Positions 1-9,573 of a stretch of 21,748 nucleotides of DNA are shown here, piece by piece. The stretch covers positions 1-21,748 of the forward strand of contig NW_026570664.1 of the NCBI RefSeq assembly GCF_019649055.1, given 5' to 3'. The DNA is from Paramacrobiotus metropolitanus. Lineage: Eukaryota; Tardigrada; Eutardigrada; Parachela; Macrobiotidae. The position numbers and the translations under genes were made by a program. Below the pieces are notes generated by a model. That model worked only from the letters and a program-made list of their open reading frames with translations, searched no databases and was not told the origin of the DNA. Numbering within the stretch: the stretch's first letter is position 1; each line of letters opens with the position of its first letter.

Positions 1-752
1 GAATGTCTGCTTTTCTTCCAGGTGCATCTGTCGCTGTCTGACAAAATTTTTTCAGCATTTCCGGGGACATGTAGCGTTTCGTGCCGCGCAACTGCGAAAT
101 GTTTGCAGAGCAGGTAGAATGTCCTTGCATGTGGATTATATCATCCAGGTCACTGATCATTAACTCCTCGCGATCGTCTCCCAAGGCCTTTACCAAAACG
201 TTTCCCGGTTTAAGATCTCCGTGAATTATACCATTCTCGTGGAGGAAATTCAGTCCTTTGGCTATGCATACCGCGTACTGGACAACTTTGTAACTGTTTA
301 TCTAGTAGCATCGCTAGATCCCTAAACATTTGGCACTGATTTAATTAAACCGCAGGCTATACGTAAAGAATTGCTCAACAATACTAGCTTGCCTGACCTG
401 TATGGCAATCCATTGCTAACTCGACGGTGGGCTCCGGCAAGATTCTTAATGATGGATATTTCGTGAACAAGTGCAGTAAGTTTTCTCATTTCTCGTCTCA
501 GTGCAGTAAGTTAAGTTTGTTCACGGCTCGCTGAAAGCTTTCCTGGTCAGCAAGTTTTTCCAAAGGAACACAAATTTGGATCACTTTGACTGCTACGACG
601 TCGTTTCCTGCATAATCACCACGCTTTGTAACTTTGGCTTTGTAAACAGCGCCATACGATCCCTTTCCAATAAAATCTGCATGGGAGTAGTGATACTGCA
701 TAGTACGGCCGAAATGCTGTGTTTCGGCCGGGTTGGAAGCGTTAATTCCCAT
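1..752 (-). pseudogene. Protein kinase domain gene, disrupted, 3' end off window
   Basis: The minus strand encodes most of a Ser/Thr-type kinase fold. The 752-498 segment opens with an ATG just after an in-frame TAA and holds the Gly-rich loop IGKGSYGAVYKAK and the ATP-binding lysine in VAVKV. A helix-C-like stretch (HEISIIKNL) lies in another frame at about 480-420. The catalytic loop HGDLKPGNVL and activation segment ending GTKRYMSPEML read from about 290 to 1. Odd points: the metal-binding DFG position reads DLD; the first segment hits TGA inside a 30-bp-spaced repeat, so helix C is out of frame; and strands beta4-beta5 and the hinge are not visible in the roughly 140 bp between helix C and the catalytic loop. 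Kinase identity is secure. Whether it is functional is not: I read it as a decayed copy, but missed small exons or an assembly indel are possible. Confidence 0.7.
471..510. repeat. 10-bp direct repeat, 30-bp period
   Basis: GTGCAGTAAG occurs at 471-480 and again at 501-510. The intervening 20 bp bring an in-frame TGA into the kinase reading frame on the minus strand. Removing about 35 bp here would join FQRAVNKL to the helix-C-like HEISIIKNL, so this looks like a small insertion or duplication. It is too short for a normal GT-AG intron. Confidence 0.6.
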
Positions 753-1099
753 CTCTTAGTCCAAAGATAAATTCAAGCCACGTTGTAATTTATTCACAAT
801 AGCTGAAACAAACTTATTGCGCATCATTATGATACTTTCATTCTCTGCTAGTTCTGGGTTGTATAAATTGGTGATCGAACAATGCTATCATCAGGTCGTA
901 ATGTGTCCGATAATAAATGTAAATGCTATCGCAGTACCGCCAATGCTGGTTGCCGAAATAGCGGTATTCTGAACACCAGTGTGAACGCCTTCACACGCGA
1001 GCTAACTCTTGTGTACCGTACATCTATCGAACCCTGATATTGGTAATCAGATAAAGTGGTAAAGCCGTGCGATATTTACATTGACGTGAGATATTTACA
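753..1099. other. Gene-free stretch upstream of the kinase
   Basis: I see no convincing coding exon on either strand. The only structure is a tandem duplication of GATATTTACATTGA at 1071-1084 and 1090-1103 (period 19 bp). It presumably holds the kinase gene's 5' flank; no TATA box is obvious. Confidence 0.5.
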
Positions 1100-1139
1100 T
1101 TGAGTTCAGCTTCGGCAAAGCATACTCGACGGCAGCACA

Positions 1140-1315
1140 AGTTGTGTTGTCGGGAATGGATGCCACTGAACTGTGCATTTTGCTACAATCCCACTGACAA
1201 TAGGTGGAGCAAGTTGGCCCCGATGCCGACGGCACGCTTGAATACTCCTTCAGCTAGCGTGAATGATTTACGTATTGCAGTCGTATTTGTTTCCGTGTTT
1301 TTTCCTCGAAACCTT
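1140..1315 (+). pseudogene. Kelch-repeat fragment
   Basis: One open plus-strand frame reads a single kelch blade: CAFCYNPTDNRW, then SKLAPMPTAR, then a hydrophobic strand DLRIAVV. The order Tyr-Asn-Pro, a Trp about six residues on, and the PMPTAR turn is typical of kelch motifs, which form beta-propellers in substrate adaptors. Only one blade is present. The di-glycine that should follow the last strand is missing, and no BTB domain or neighbouring blade is seen, so it is probably a gene remnant. It lies next to another remnant (an LRR-gene fragment at 1519-1633). It could be one exon of a split gene. Confidence 0.5.
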
Positions 1316-1518
1316 TGATCAGATTGGTTCTGCCTAGTAAATCTGCTGAGGCAAATTTGTGACTGTTTTCAAGCGTTGGTTTAATTAAAGGATTAATGCT
1401 CGAGAATGCTCAGTCGCAATCAGATTGAACAGAAGAGCACTTTCCAACCGGGGAATTGTGACATTATGAGCAATCAAGTTGTTACCGAGACGGTACTTTG
1501 AATAAAGCCGCTGCCTGA

Positions 1519-1633
1519 CGACTTATGAGCGGATTACTTCCTTGACCGATGTGGCACCATGCACGACGTTGAAGCGGCTGAGAAGAATGCGCTGGATATG
1601 ATTACTCGCCAGGTCGACATCCTGCAACAAGAA
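1519..1633 (-). pseudogene. Internally deleted copy of the LRR-gene 3' end
   Basis: Positions about 1563-1633 match 17299-17368 (roughly 84% by eye), the start of the last exon of the LRR gene. The acceptor TTGTTGCAG is conserved, and the frame DVDLASNHIQRILLSRF parallels NLDLSSNHIQRIVLSRF. The match then jumps directly to ACTTATGAGCGGATTACTTCC, which belongs to the 3' flank of that family (compare 13187 and 16810). The rest of the exon is deleted. This is a rearranged pseudogene fragment. Confidence 0.7.
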
Positions 1634-1968
1634 AGTGATGACCCAGCGTTACAATTCATGACAGTGTTTAATGCTAAAACCACAGGACCAGCAGACAAAA
1701 AAGTTTAATTCTGATACTGAAACCTTTTGTTCACACGATAAAACCGGTTTTGCTTAGTTTTCTCTCAGAAACCCGGCTCTCTCACATGCGTACGATTACG
1801 CTGAATTACTATTCAGCGACAATAATATATTCGCCGGAAAGAGAATATTTAAAATCATCCTACATTATACTGTCGGTATCTTGCGGCTGCTGGTTACAAA
1901 TTTCTGAAAATGCTTGCACTATGCTGAACGCTGGCTTCGCGTTTCGTAATGGTAAAAAATTTCACCTA
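1634..1968. other. Gene-free stretch before the MITE
   Basis: No supported gene. An open frame from 1750 runs into the transposable element and has no recognisable motif, so it is treated as chance. Confidence 0.4.
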
Positions 1969-2895
1969 TGGCCCATTTTGTACCACTCTGTAAAGTCGGC
2001 TCGTTTTTTCATTCACTGTGTTCCACCTGTTCCTGTTTATCGCCCATGTAATCCGTATGTATTGTGCCCGTGGTGCATTTTCCATTATTTTGACTTTGCA
2101 AGTACGTCTGACTACATCTTCTTGTGCTCTGTTATAATATTCCCACGTATTTTACCCGTGTGTTGTCCGTGTTCACATTGTACTCCTGGGTTTCTTAGGT
2201 GATTTTACTAAAACAGCAGGAAATATGTGGTGAATACAGGCCGAATACATGGGTGAATACATTAAGATGATGCAGGAAGATGATGCAGTAGTTATACAAG
2301 CGAGACACTAGAGTTTGGGGTGGTACATACAATGCACTGTACAAGCAGAATACAAATGGTGTACGTGGGAATACGGGCACAATCCGCAGTGCATATCAAA
2401 CTCGCCAGTATGATTAAGGTGCCTTTAGTACTCCTACGTATTCCATCCGTCTTCTGCCTGTATCCCTATTGTGTTCGCGAGGTGTTTTTCATTATCCAGC
2501 TTTCAGGCATGACTGTTGTCTTTTTAGTGTATCCCCGTATTCTCCCGTATTTCGCCCGTATTCTTGGGTTTCTTAATCAGTGAAATTAGAATGCGCTTTG
2601 AATCCGGGAAGAATATTAGCGGAATACGTGAGAATACCTCAGTATACTAAAGAAGACGGCAGTCATACATCAGAGCTACTAGTAGATAATAAACAAACTG
2701 TTGTTAATTCCTACCCTAGTATCCACGGTAGGAATACCGGCTCGTCGCAGAGAATACTGAAATCATGTACTTAACTATTTGTAATAGCGGAAGCGAAAAT
2801 TACAGTACACATACAGTCGAAATACGTAGGAATACATGGAACACAATAACAAAAACAGGGTGCCGATTTTCTAGAGTGGTATGAAATGGGCCATA
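1967..2895. mobile_element. TA-flanked MITE-like element with polarity-switching GAATAC repeats
   Basis: The ends are imperfect inverted repeats of 32 bp (27 of 32 matching): 1969-2000 begins TGGCCCATTTTGTACCACTC, and 2862-2893 ends GAAATGGGCCA. Each is flanked by TA (1967-1968 and 2894-2895), as expected for a Tc1/mariner-type insertion. No transposase is encoded. The interior consists of degenerate short repeats around GAATAC or its complement GTATTC. They run minus at 2030-2200, plus at 2220-2395, minus at 2425-2575 and plus at 2585-2850, so the element could fold into long hairpins. Short ORFs inside it look like by-products. The superfamily assignment is inferred from the TA and end structure only. 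Confidence 0.7.
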
Positions 2896-2984
2896 TCTAA
2901 TAAATGAAGTCATTGCTAAGTTTATTAAACTGTCTAGCAGCTCTCGTGGGAGCTTTCTTGGTTAGCCTGGCTGTATGAGAGTTT

Positions 2985-4029
2985 CATGTATCCAACGCCC
3001 ATTCGCTTAACGCGAGGTTCCCAGTGTAAATTCATTTTGGGGTTTATAGCTCATTGTAAAAAATAAAGTTTCCTCTATCAGAATATGGCGCTATCATGTA
3101 TGTAAAAAAATTGTTTACGTTAAAAAACGATTTTTCGTTATGAGTGCCGAAGGGGGAAACGCTGTTCAACAGAGAAAAAGCGGCTAGCGCTGCTTTTAAA
3201 CTATCCGGGTTATAAATCCGGTCTTTTATGGTCAAGAGCGATGGATGGGATTCTGATGCAAAGCTATTGTTAGCGCAGGTGAAGTAATCAGCCGTTTCAA
3301 AGGAATGCTGAGCCGAAGCAATTAGTGACAGGATGGTGTGATAACTTACTTGTTAGTTGACCGACGGCTATTGTGTTTGCATGCGGCGTGCGCGTCTGCA
3401 TTCTCTAGCCCTTCTGTCCTTTCATTTGCTTCACTCAGCGTTCCAGCTGTAGATTTTCTGTACTGAACATAGCGCAACAAAACACGGTAGACTTAAAACG
3501 CGTTTCGTGAGAAATCAAACTTAATTTCACAACAAATCAACGCGTTATCAAAAAATTACTCAAATAGTGTCATTAAATCGAGCACTACCTGCTGAGCTTG
3601 TTACACATACCGTTTTTTGATATCATGTAATCTTCGAGAGTTATAGCAGAAAATGTTCAGGGTCGGCACCGCCCCACCACCCCTGGATCGTTTTTTTGCA
3701 CTTTAAATTTTTGATAGCAATGATATCGAAATTTCCAATGTGTGACAAGCTTTCACACTGTTTCCGCACCGAACAGCGTTTCCAAAACTTTTTTTGGATA
3801 AACAGTACTCAGTAAATTTCTCCCTGAAATTTTTGAATTTAAAACTTCATAATTAGTTTACTGTGAGCAAAATAAACTTTTTGCTAACGCTATAATGTAG
3901 GAGAATCATTTTCCTGATATATCGTCGAGTGCGTTTGATGTAAAGTCGTGCTATGACCGTGTTATATGAGTTACCGCACAAGGACCGAACCACTGGGAAC
4001 CTCGCGTTCAGCGAATGAAGGGATGCATG
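2985..4029. mobile_element. Second inverted-repeat (MITE-like) element, about 1 kb
   Basis: Inverted repeats of 27 bp bound this AT-rich stretch: 3000-3026 (CATTCGCTTAACGCGAGG, continuing to CCCAGTG) and 3991-4017, differing at one position. Weaker pairing extends outward to CATG at 2985 and 4028. The interior has no gene I can support; a 63-codon minus ORF at 3044-3235 is not convincing. No target-site duplication could be fixed, so the exact boundary and superfamily are open. It sits about 90 bp from the previous element. Confidence 0.6.
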
Positions 4030-4095
4030 CTACATTTGCCTAACCGCTCTTAACGGCCTTAGGTATACAAACGCAGAAAAAGATTGTACAAGATC

Positions 4096-4120
4096 TACCG
4101 GCGTATTTTGTACGCCGGTA
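4096..4120. repeat. Perfect hairpin, 10-bp stem, 5-nt loop
   Basis: TACCGGCGTA, loop TTTTG, then TACGCCGGTA. The stem is perfect and GC-rich in an AT-rich setting. No gene or terminator role is evident. Confidence 0.8.
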
Positions 4121-4329
4121 CAGAATACACGGAACAGATAGTCCATACTCCCCTCGTTGCAGAAAATGAAGAAGCATGCACGTAAATTTTGAAGATATCT
4201 GCAGAATAAGCAGAATTAAGTGCCAACGATTCATCGCGCGCAGTTCTTTTTTTATGTTTTTATCCATCACACGCCATTCATTTTCTGCTCAGTTGTGGTG
4301 GAACTGAGCCAATGCAGAACCGACTGAAG

Positions 4330-4640
4330 TCTAGGTTACCTCACCCAATCCATGGTATCCGATGCCCTGCTCAGCCGGTTTGCTATTCTTCGTACGTACG
4401 GTATGCTTGTGGCCGAGCACATATAAAGGCTGCTGCTGTCCACAATGGGAGCGCCCTGCCCACCGCCGGCGCCCTGTGCGGCATAAGAAATAGCCTTGAT
4501 GCCGTCTGCTGTTGTAGCGTGTAGCGCCCAACAACTTTCTGTTGTACGCGTCTGTCAACGTGTCTACGTGTACGATCCCGTCGGTCGCGAATGGCTCGCC
4601 GCTCGCAGCCGAGAACATAGTGATGGTCCCTGGCACTGTT
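4330..4640 (-). pseudogene. Unidentified coding-like segment, minus strand
   Basis: This GC-rich island reads on the minus strand as protein-like text in two frames. First comes GTITMFSAASGEPFATDG, continuing to YNRKLLGATRYNS. From about 4508 a shifted frame reads GIKAISYAAQGAGGGQGAPI, then VDSSSLYM, ending near DTMDWV. Reading them as one protein needs a one-step frame change with no splice sites, so either a frameshift or chance is involved. I do not recognise the family. The composition contrast with the flanks is the main support. Confidence 0.3.
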
Positions 4641-5207
4641 CTGATTCAATTAATCTGTACTCTGCTTTAAAGCTTAGCCTACCAACGAACTTTTGATAAC
4701 AGGTAGAAAGAAATACAAGTACTTCAGTGTGGGGTTAACTAACTCCCTATAACCGGCCTCCTTTCGCTGAGACCTTTACGGACAGCCAGTCCATATGGCG
4801 ACTTCTTTGACACTTGATAATGATTCTTTAAGAAAAACCTTTTTATTGAAATCAAGACGTTGCTTTAAAAGAATCGTACGTGTATCCGTTCTTTTGGTTT
4901 TCATTACGCGCTTACGTATGGAGCAGTCTAGCAACTTGGAGTCGAATGCCAGATTATTGTCGCGCATGGTTGTTTCAGATGTTAAAAATAAAACCGGCTG
5001 TTTAGAAGTGTTGGATAGTTATGATTCACGAACGAAGTATCTCGAGCCGGTTTTTTAAGCTAAAAAAAAGCGTTTGCCTGAGGGAGCATCTACCAATACG
5101 ACTTTCCGAGAGAGGCATAAAGCTGGCGATTCCAGTTGACGGAGTTTGGCAGAAATAATGATATACAGATAATACCACGTTGTTAGCAGTAAAATACAAT
5201 CACCGCC
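4641..5207. other. Gene-free stretch upstream of the astacin gene
   Basis: It holds an 87-codon plus ORF (4795-5058) with no recognisable domain, and a 10-bp perfect inverted repeat AAAACCGGCT (4990-4999) / AGCCGGTTTT (5045-5054) at that ORF's end. No clear TATA box precedes the astacin ATG at 5208. Confidence 0.4.
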
Positions 5208-7569
5208 ATGCTGCGATATGAAATTTGCGCGCTGCTTCCTTTTGTTGCACTTTGTTCCCGCGTTTCGATGAAAACAATCCGAAATCTACCAGAGGGTATG
5301 TAAAAACAAGACCTGAAATACAAGACAGGGAAGGAAGGAAATGTGTGTCCATGGCTGGAATTCCTTTCATACATCAAAAGGATGAGCTTCCCTCAAATAC
5401 GCTGTCAGTATTTTGGTTGTGCAGATTGGAGAGATTTCATCGATCCGGAAATTTTGGCAAACAGTGATGATGACGAATTCACGCGCTACGACAGCGATCT
5501 GCCGGAAGGAGACATTCTGGGACTCCAAACGCTGCAGGTATTTCGTCATGCGAAACTCCTTTAAAGGACAGCGTGTATATCCAATTTCGTAAAAGGCAAT
5601 TAAACCATTTAAATCTAAACGATTGCTGATCGCAAAATAGACAAGTCTGCTAGTCAGAAGTTGTACGAACATCCATTTTAATTGTCAAATTGTTTGACCT
5701 TTGTAGCTGGGACAGGAAGCCGCAAACGCCGTAAGCGACGCCAGCTCTTTTTGGCCGAACAACACCATTCCATACGAATTCTCCAAAAAGCAGAACGCAT
5801 TAATGAGTGAGGAAAGCCTGCACTAGTTTTTGGCAGTTTCAAGCAGAAGATAAAAATCAGCTCTTACCAGAGTGTGATAGTTGACCATCTTACTATTTGT
5901 AGCGCCTAAGGAAATTCAGAGTGTGTTGGAGTCTATGCGTATTGTTAGCCACCTGACCGGTAACTGCGTCAAATTTGTGCAGCGCACCACCGAAGAAGAT
6001 TACATCAGCTTTCAAAAAGGACTGCAGTCAGTAACTCTTCTTAACAATACAGTTTACTGGTACCATGATTGTCATTCAAAAACAGTTACCGGTTTGTGTT
6101 AGGTGCATGTCGAGTATTGGTCGCATTGGTGGGAAGCAAGCGGCAACATATTCGCCCGCATGCCTCAAGCAGCACGGCGATGTCCAGCACGAACTGATGC
6201 ATGTTCTGGGTTTCTTCCATGAACATTCGCGAGCTGACCGAGACGAATACGTTAAAATCATCTGGGACAACATCGCCAAAAGTAAGGCTGGATAAACGCT
6301 GAGTTCAGCGACTGATTGGCCATTTGGATCTACCGTCCCTTTTCCAGGCGACAAAGACCAGTTTGCCAAGCACGAGAACGGCAACACGTACGGGTTGCCG
6401 TACGACTACGAATCGGTTATGCACTACAAGCACAACGCCTTCGCCAAAGACAGCGGCATCCCGACTATCGTCCCAACCAGCAGAAAGTCGAAGATTGGAC
6501 AGAACCGGGATCTGAGTCCGTTGGATGTGGTCAGAATACACCGACGGTTCCGGTGTTCGATTGCGGACCCAAAGACGTTTTCCTGTAAGCCACATTTCCT
6601 TAGGCACGCCCTAAATTAAACGCCAGGCACACGCCATCCGACTTCTGCTTTATGTAGCAGGCGAAGACAGTTGCAACGAGAAGTCGGGTAACTGTCCTGT
6701 CTGTCCGATTGCGCAAGCAGGAAAGCAGGATCAGTGCGAATCCGGAAACAGCAGGGGTAAGTGCTGTTCATTCTTTGCCCTAATTTGCAAATTGCACCAA
6801 CCCGAAGAAAAGACACAGTTTCTTGGCAACCGAAGAACAATATTGTAACCGGTGAACTTCGATAAACTAATACGCCGTTGCAGACAGGGCGTCGATGCAC
6901 TAGTAAAAAAATAATGAAACGTACCGGCTGATAATTATTACAGAAGATGATGGTGAAAACAATGGGATGTTTACTGCAACAGAATCGTTCCTGCAGTTTT
7001 CCCAGGAGCCAATGACCGCAGAGCAATGTGGGCTTCAGTTCACCACCAGCTGTAATAACCCGCGATATACAGCTGAGAACTGCACGTATACGCGAGCGCT
7101 TGCCATCAACTGCAGCACGCTCGTTACTTCGGCAGAAATTCGGCAGATCAGCGCTGGACTTTCCAGATCTCCAAAGAGAGCAATTGCGGTTGATCTTTAT
7201 GATGGTGACTACATCGTTTTCGATAACTTCCACACGGTCCGGCAACAAGTTGTGGCGACTGCCATCACAAACTGCATTTCTAGCCGGACCGTTCAAAAAC
7301 TGGCCGCACTACGTTTTTCCAGTTTGTTAGAATTGGAGATAAAACACTGCTATGGACTGGAAATCAAGAGAGCTGATTTCGGCCAGTCAAACAAGATCAC
7401 AGTGATTACTTTTGAAGACACTACTATTAAAATGTTGGAGAAGGGCACGTTTACTGATCTGCCGTCTTTGCGAGTGCTATCCTTAGAGTTGGGCATGCGT
7501 AACATGGCTGTTTTCGGGCGGACCATTCGAGATTACCTGAAGAAGGTCCACTGCGGCTGCGATTTCTAG
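5208..7569 (+). CDS. Astacin-family zinc metalloprotease spliced to an LRR module, ending at TAG
   Basis: This is a secreted metalloendopeptidase of the astacin (M12A) family. Exons: 5208-5295, 5425-5537, 5707-5806, 5903-6026, 6103-6281, 6348-6584, 6661-6756 and 6944 on; every junction is GT-AG and phase-compatible. The ATG at 5208 gives a hydrophobic leader (MLRYEICALLPFVALC). An acidic propeptide follows, then WPNNTIPYEF (83-92) at the start of the mature domain. The zinc site HELMHVLGFFHEHSRADRD has His171, His175 and His181. The Met-turn SVMHY (224-228) supplies the fifth-ligand Tyr. Domain cysteines include C143, C162 and C271. A Cys-rich tail (C281-C306) precedes the LRR module. The frame stops at TAG 7567-7569, after 520 codons. 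The astacin part is secure. The fusion to LRR rests on splice phase alone. Astacins usually carry CUB, EGF, TSP or ShK tails, so LRR would be unusual. Confidence 0.85.
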
Positions 7570-7777
7570 TGGTTTCGCGATTGGTGGGAAGGTAATCGGC
7601 AATTGCTGCGAAAGGCTGCAGCAGAGGAAGTGTACCTCATCCCAGAAGCACGGAGAAATAATAATTACACTAAAGAGGACATTTATCTGCCCATTGACTG
7701 CTCGGTTAACCCGTTTCCTACTGTACCAACTTCCATAGACCATAAACAGTACAGGTTCTCAATCAACGTACCGCAGT
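6944..7777 (+). other. LRR module 1 (with internal TAG)
   Basis: The module starts after acceptor TTATTACAG. A Cys-rich N-cap (PMTAEQCGLQFTTSCN) leads into an LRR core with GTFTDLPSLRVLSLELG, and a C-cap with CGCDF. TAG at 7567-7569 follows CDF, yet the same frame stays protein-like to 7777: WFRDWWEGNRQLLRKA, then YLPIDCSVNPFPTVP and FSINVPQC. It aligns without gaps to module 2 across the stop. A donor GTAAGT at 7778 leaves phase 1, the same phase as the intron in front, so the exon is a symmetric 1-1 module. Without splicing, the readthrough frame would end at TAA/TGA near 7827. The stop makes expression of the module's end doubtful. Confidence 0.75.
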
Positions 7778-7989
7778 GTAAGTGCAACCCAACTATTAAA
7801 TCCCTCTCAAGATCAGCTTACTCTTAATGAACATCAATGTCTTACAGCCATAAACCGGGAAATGACATACGCTGAGCTGATACATGATAATAATAACAGA
7901 GCGCCTCAGCATTTTGTTCTCTACTAATTCACATAATGACACATATGGTAATACATCTCTTAGGTCGAAATTTATTTGGTTCATTCTAG
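7778..7989 (+). other. Predicted intron between the LRR modules
   Basis: Donor GTAAGT at 7778, acceptor TTCATTCTAG ending at 7989. Phase 1 on both sides restores the module 2 frame (SSADVDTSQCSDELL). The frame can also be read through the acceptor as a short hydrophobic run (FIWFILVSS), so a separate start for module 2 cannot be excluded. Confidence 0.55.
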
Positions 7990-8845
7990 TTTCGAGTGCC
8001 GACGTTGACACATCACAATGCTCGGATGAACTGTTGAACTCTAAAGACTTATTCCCGTCTTTTTCCACTGATCCAATGACTGCAGGAGAATGCGATATCC
8101 AGTTCACCGCACACTGTGAACCATCATTTTACACAAGAACCTCATGCCTACTTAATAAGATCGTGCAAATCCGCTGCGACCGAGAAGCAAGCTCGGACGA
8201 AATTAACCGCATGCTGACGGCTATCAGCAAAGCACCCGTGCGTCCGGTACAGATTATTTCCGTGGACGACTCTGAAATGTCATCGGTTGATCTGGGGAAG
8301 TGAGAAAACATGTTGTTGCATATAACCTCCACGACTGCACAGCTCGAAGAGCAACCGGAAGGCTGCGCGAAATACCTCTGCCCAGTCTTTTAAGTTAGAG
8401 TCTTTACAGATGTCTCAACTTACATGCAAAAAAGGCGGATTTCGAGTATTCTCAAGAATTACGAATAGTTGGATTTTGGAATTCAACCTTTCGTACTTTC
8501 GAAAGCGGTACGTTCTCTCAGTTATCGGCACTGCGCATATTGTCTCTCGAGTCCGACATCAGAAAGGCAACAACTTTCACTGCAGATATGAACGACTATC
8601 TGTTTCGACTTCACTGCAGCTGTGATTTCGCACCCTTCCGTAAATGGCGAAAAAACAACAAGCAATTACTGCGAACGGCTGACTGGGGACTACTTTATGG
8701 TTTTCAAGAGAGTTTCGCCAGCCCCGCGTTCCATCACAATGAAGTTTATGTGCCCGTTGACTGCTCTGCAGATCCTTTCCCTTCCGGACCAGATTCCATT
8801 GACTTTGACCAGGTGGAATTTTCGCTGAATGAGCCTTCCTGCTGA
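7990..8845 (+). pseudogene. LRR module 2, tandem paralog of module 1, disrupted
   Basis: The N-cap (PMTAGECDIQFTAHC) and the end (GTFSQLSALRILSLES, then CSCDFAPFRKW, to FSLNEPSC and TGA at 8843-8845) align with module 1. The middle is damaged. After SSVDL, relative to module 1, about 11 codons are lost with a frameshift. The homologous frame then resumes and contains TAG at 8396-8398, where LPSLLS*SLYRC faces FSSLLELEIKHC. Alternatively, a GT-AG intron at 8300-8409 (GTGAGA, CTTTACAG) would remove both lesions and rejoin the frame in phase 2, deleting about 45 residues of LRR core. I cannot tell a decayed exon from intronised coding DNA. A poly(A) signal lies 500 bp downstream. Confidence 0.75.
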
Positions 8846-9573
8846 CCCGATTGTTGTCAAGCTATTAAGAGCGGCAAAATTACTAAACTTGTTGTCAATG
8901 CTGTTGCTAATTATCTGCAGTTAAATAAGCATATTGGGTTTACGTTATCCTATACTAGATTCGCCACTGCTCCTGTTTCGCATGCGTTTGTTAAATTTTT
9001 CCTCCTGGTTTTGTTCATACTGTCATTGTTCTGTAAATCTTGTCAAGGAGCAGTTTCTTCTATCATTCTATTCTCGCAGCAGCAGGCCTTTCGGGACAAG
9101 CAGAATTTTGAGTACAGTCTTTACATACTTACCAGTGCTGGAAACTACAAATCATTACATGGCTTTTCCGCAAAAGCGACCTTTATTGGTATCCATGCAC
9201 GGTCATATTACTCCACAAATGTACCAAATTAAGCTGAATTATGGCTCTACTGTAAAGTGTCATACGTATATGATAAATATAATTTTTGCCAGAATTCCAG
9301 TGTGTGCAAGCCAGTCAATATAACGCAACTGTTCCATCGAAGCCTAATAAAGAAGAAATTTTGATATCAGGACGGCACAACGCGTTGAAGAAACGCTGCA
9401 GGAACCTCCCAGAAAACGAGGTACCAACAATCATGCCTGAACCGAGCCGAAAAAGAATCCAGTGACTGTTACCTCTAAGGAAATAGCAGAAATACGAAAC
9501 GCAGAAACGTTCCAGAGAGAGTTCGTCTGGATGAAAAGACGGCGTGCCTGTTATTGGAGAGCTGTTAGAGAGT
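8846..9573. other. 3' flank of the astacin-LRR gene
   Basis: No coding exon is supported. Long frames on both strands lack motifs. AATAAA at 9346-9351 is a candidate poly(A) signal for the upstream gene. Confidence 0.45.
9346..9351 (+). promoter_or_regulatory. Candidate poly(A) signal AATAAA
   Basis: A canonical hexamer about 500 bp after the module 2 stop codon. It could end the astacin-LRR transcript. Confidence 0.35.

Noticed and set aside
1750-2380. ORFs within the first MITE-like element on both strands
   Set aside because: They are translations of GAATAC-type repeats and run across the element boundary.
6616-7296. Long minus ORF (226 codons) opposite the astacin and LRR exons
   Set aside because: It is the shadow of the spliced plus-strand gene, whose motifs and splice sites are clear.
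8934-9323. 129-codon plus ORF after the LRR modules
   Set aside because: No motif, low-complexity hydrophobic text; fits 3' flank by chance.
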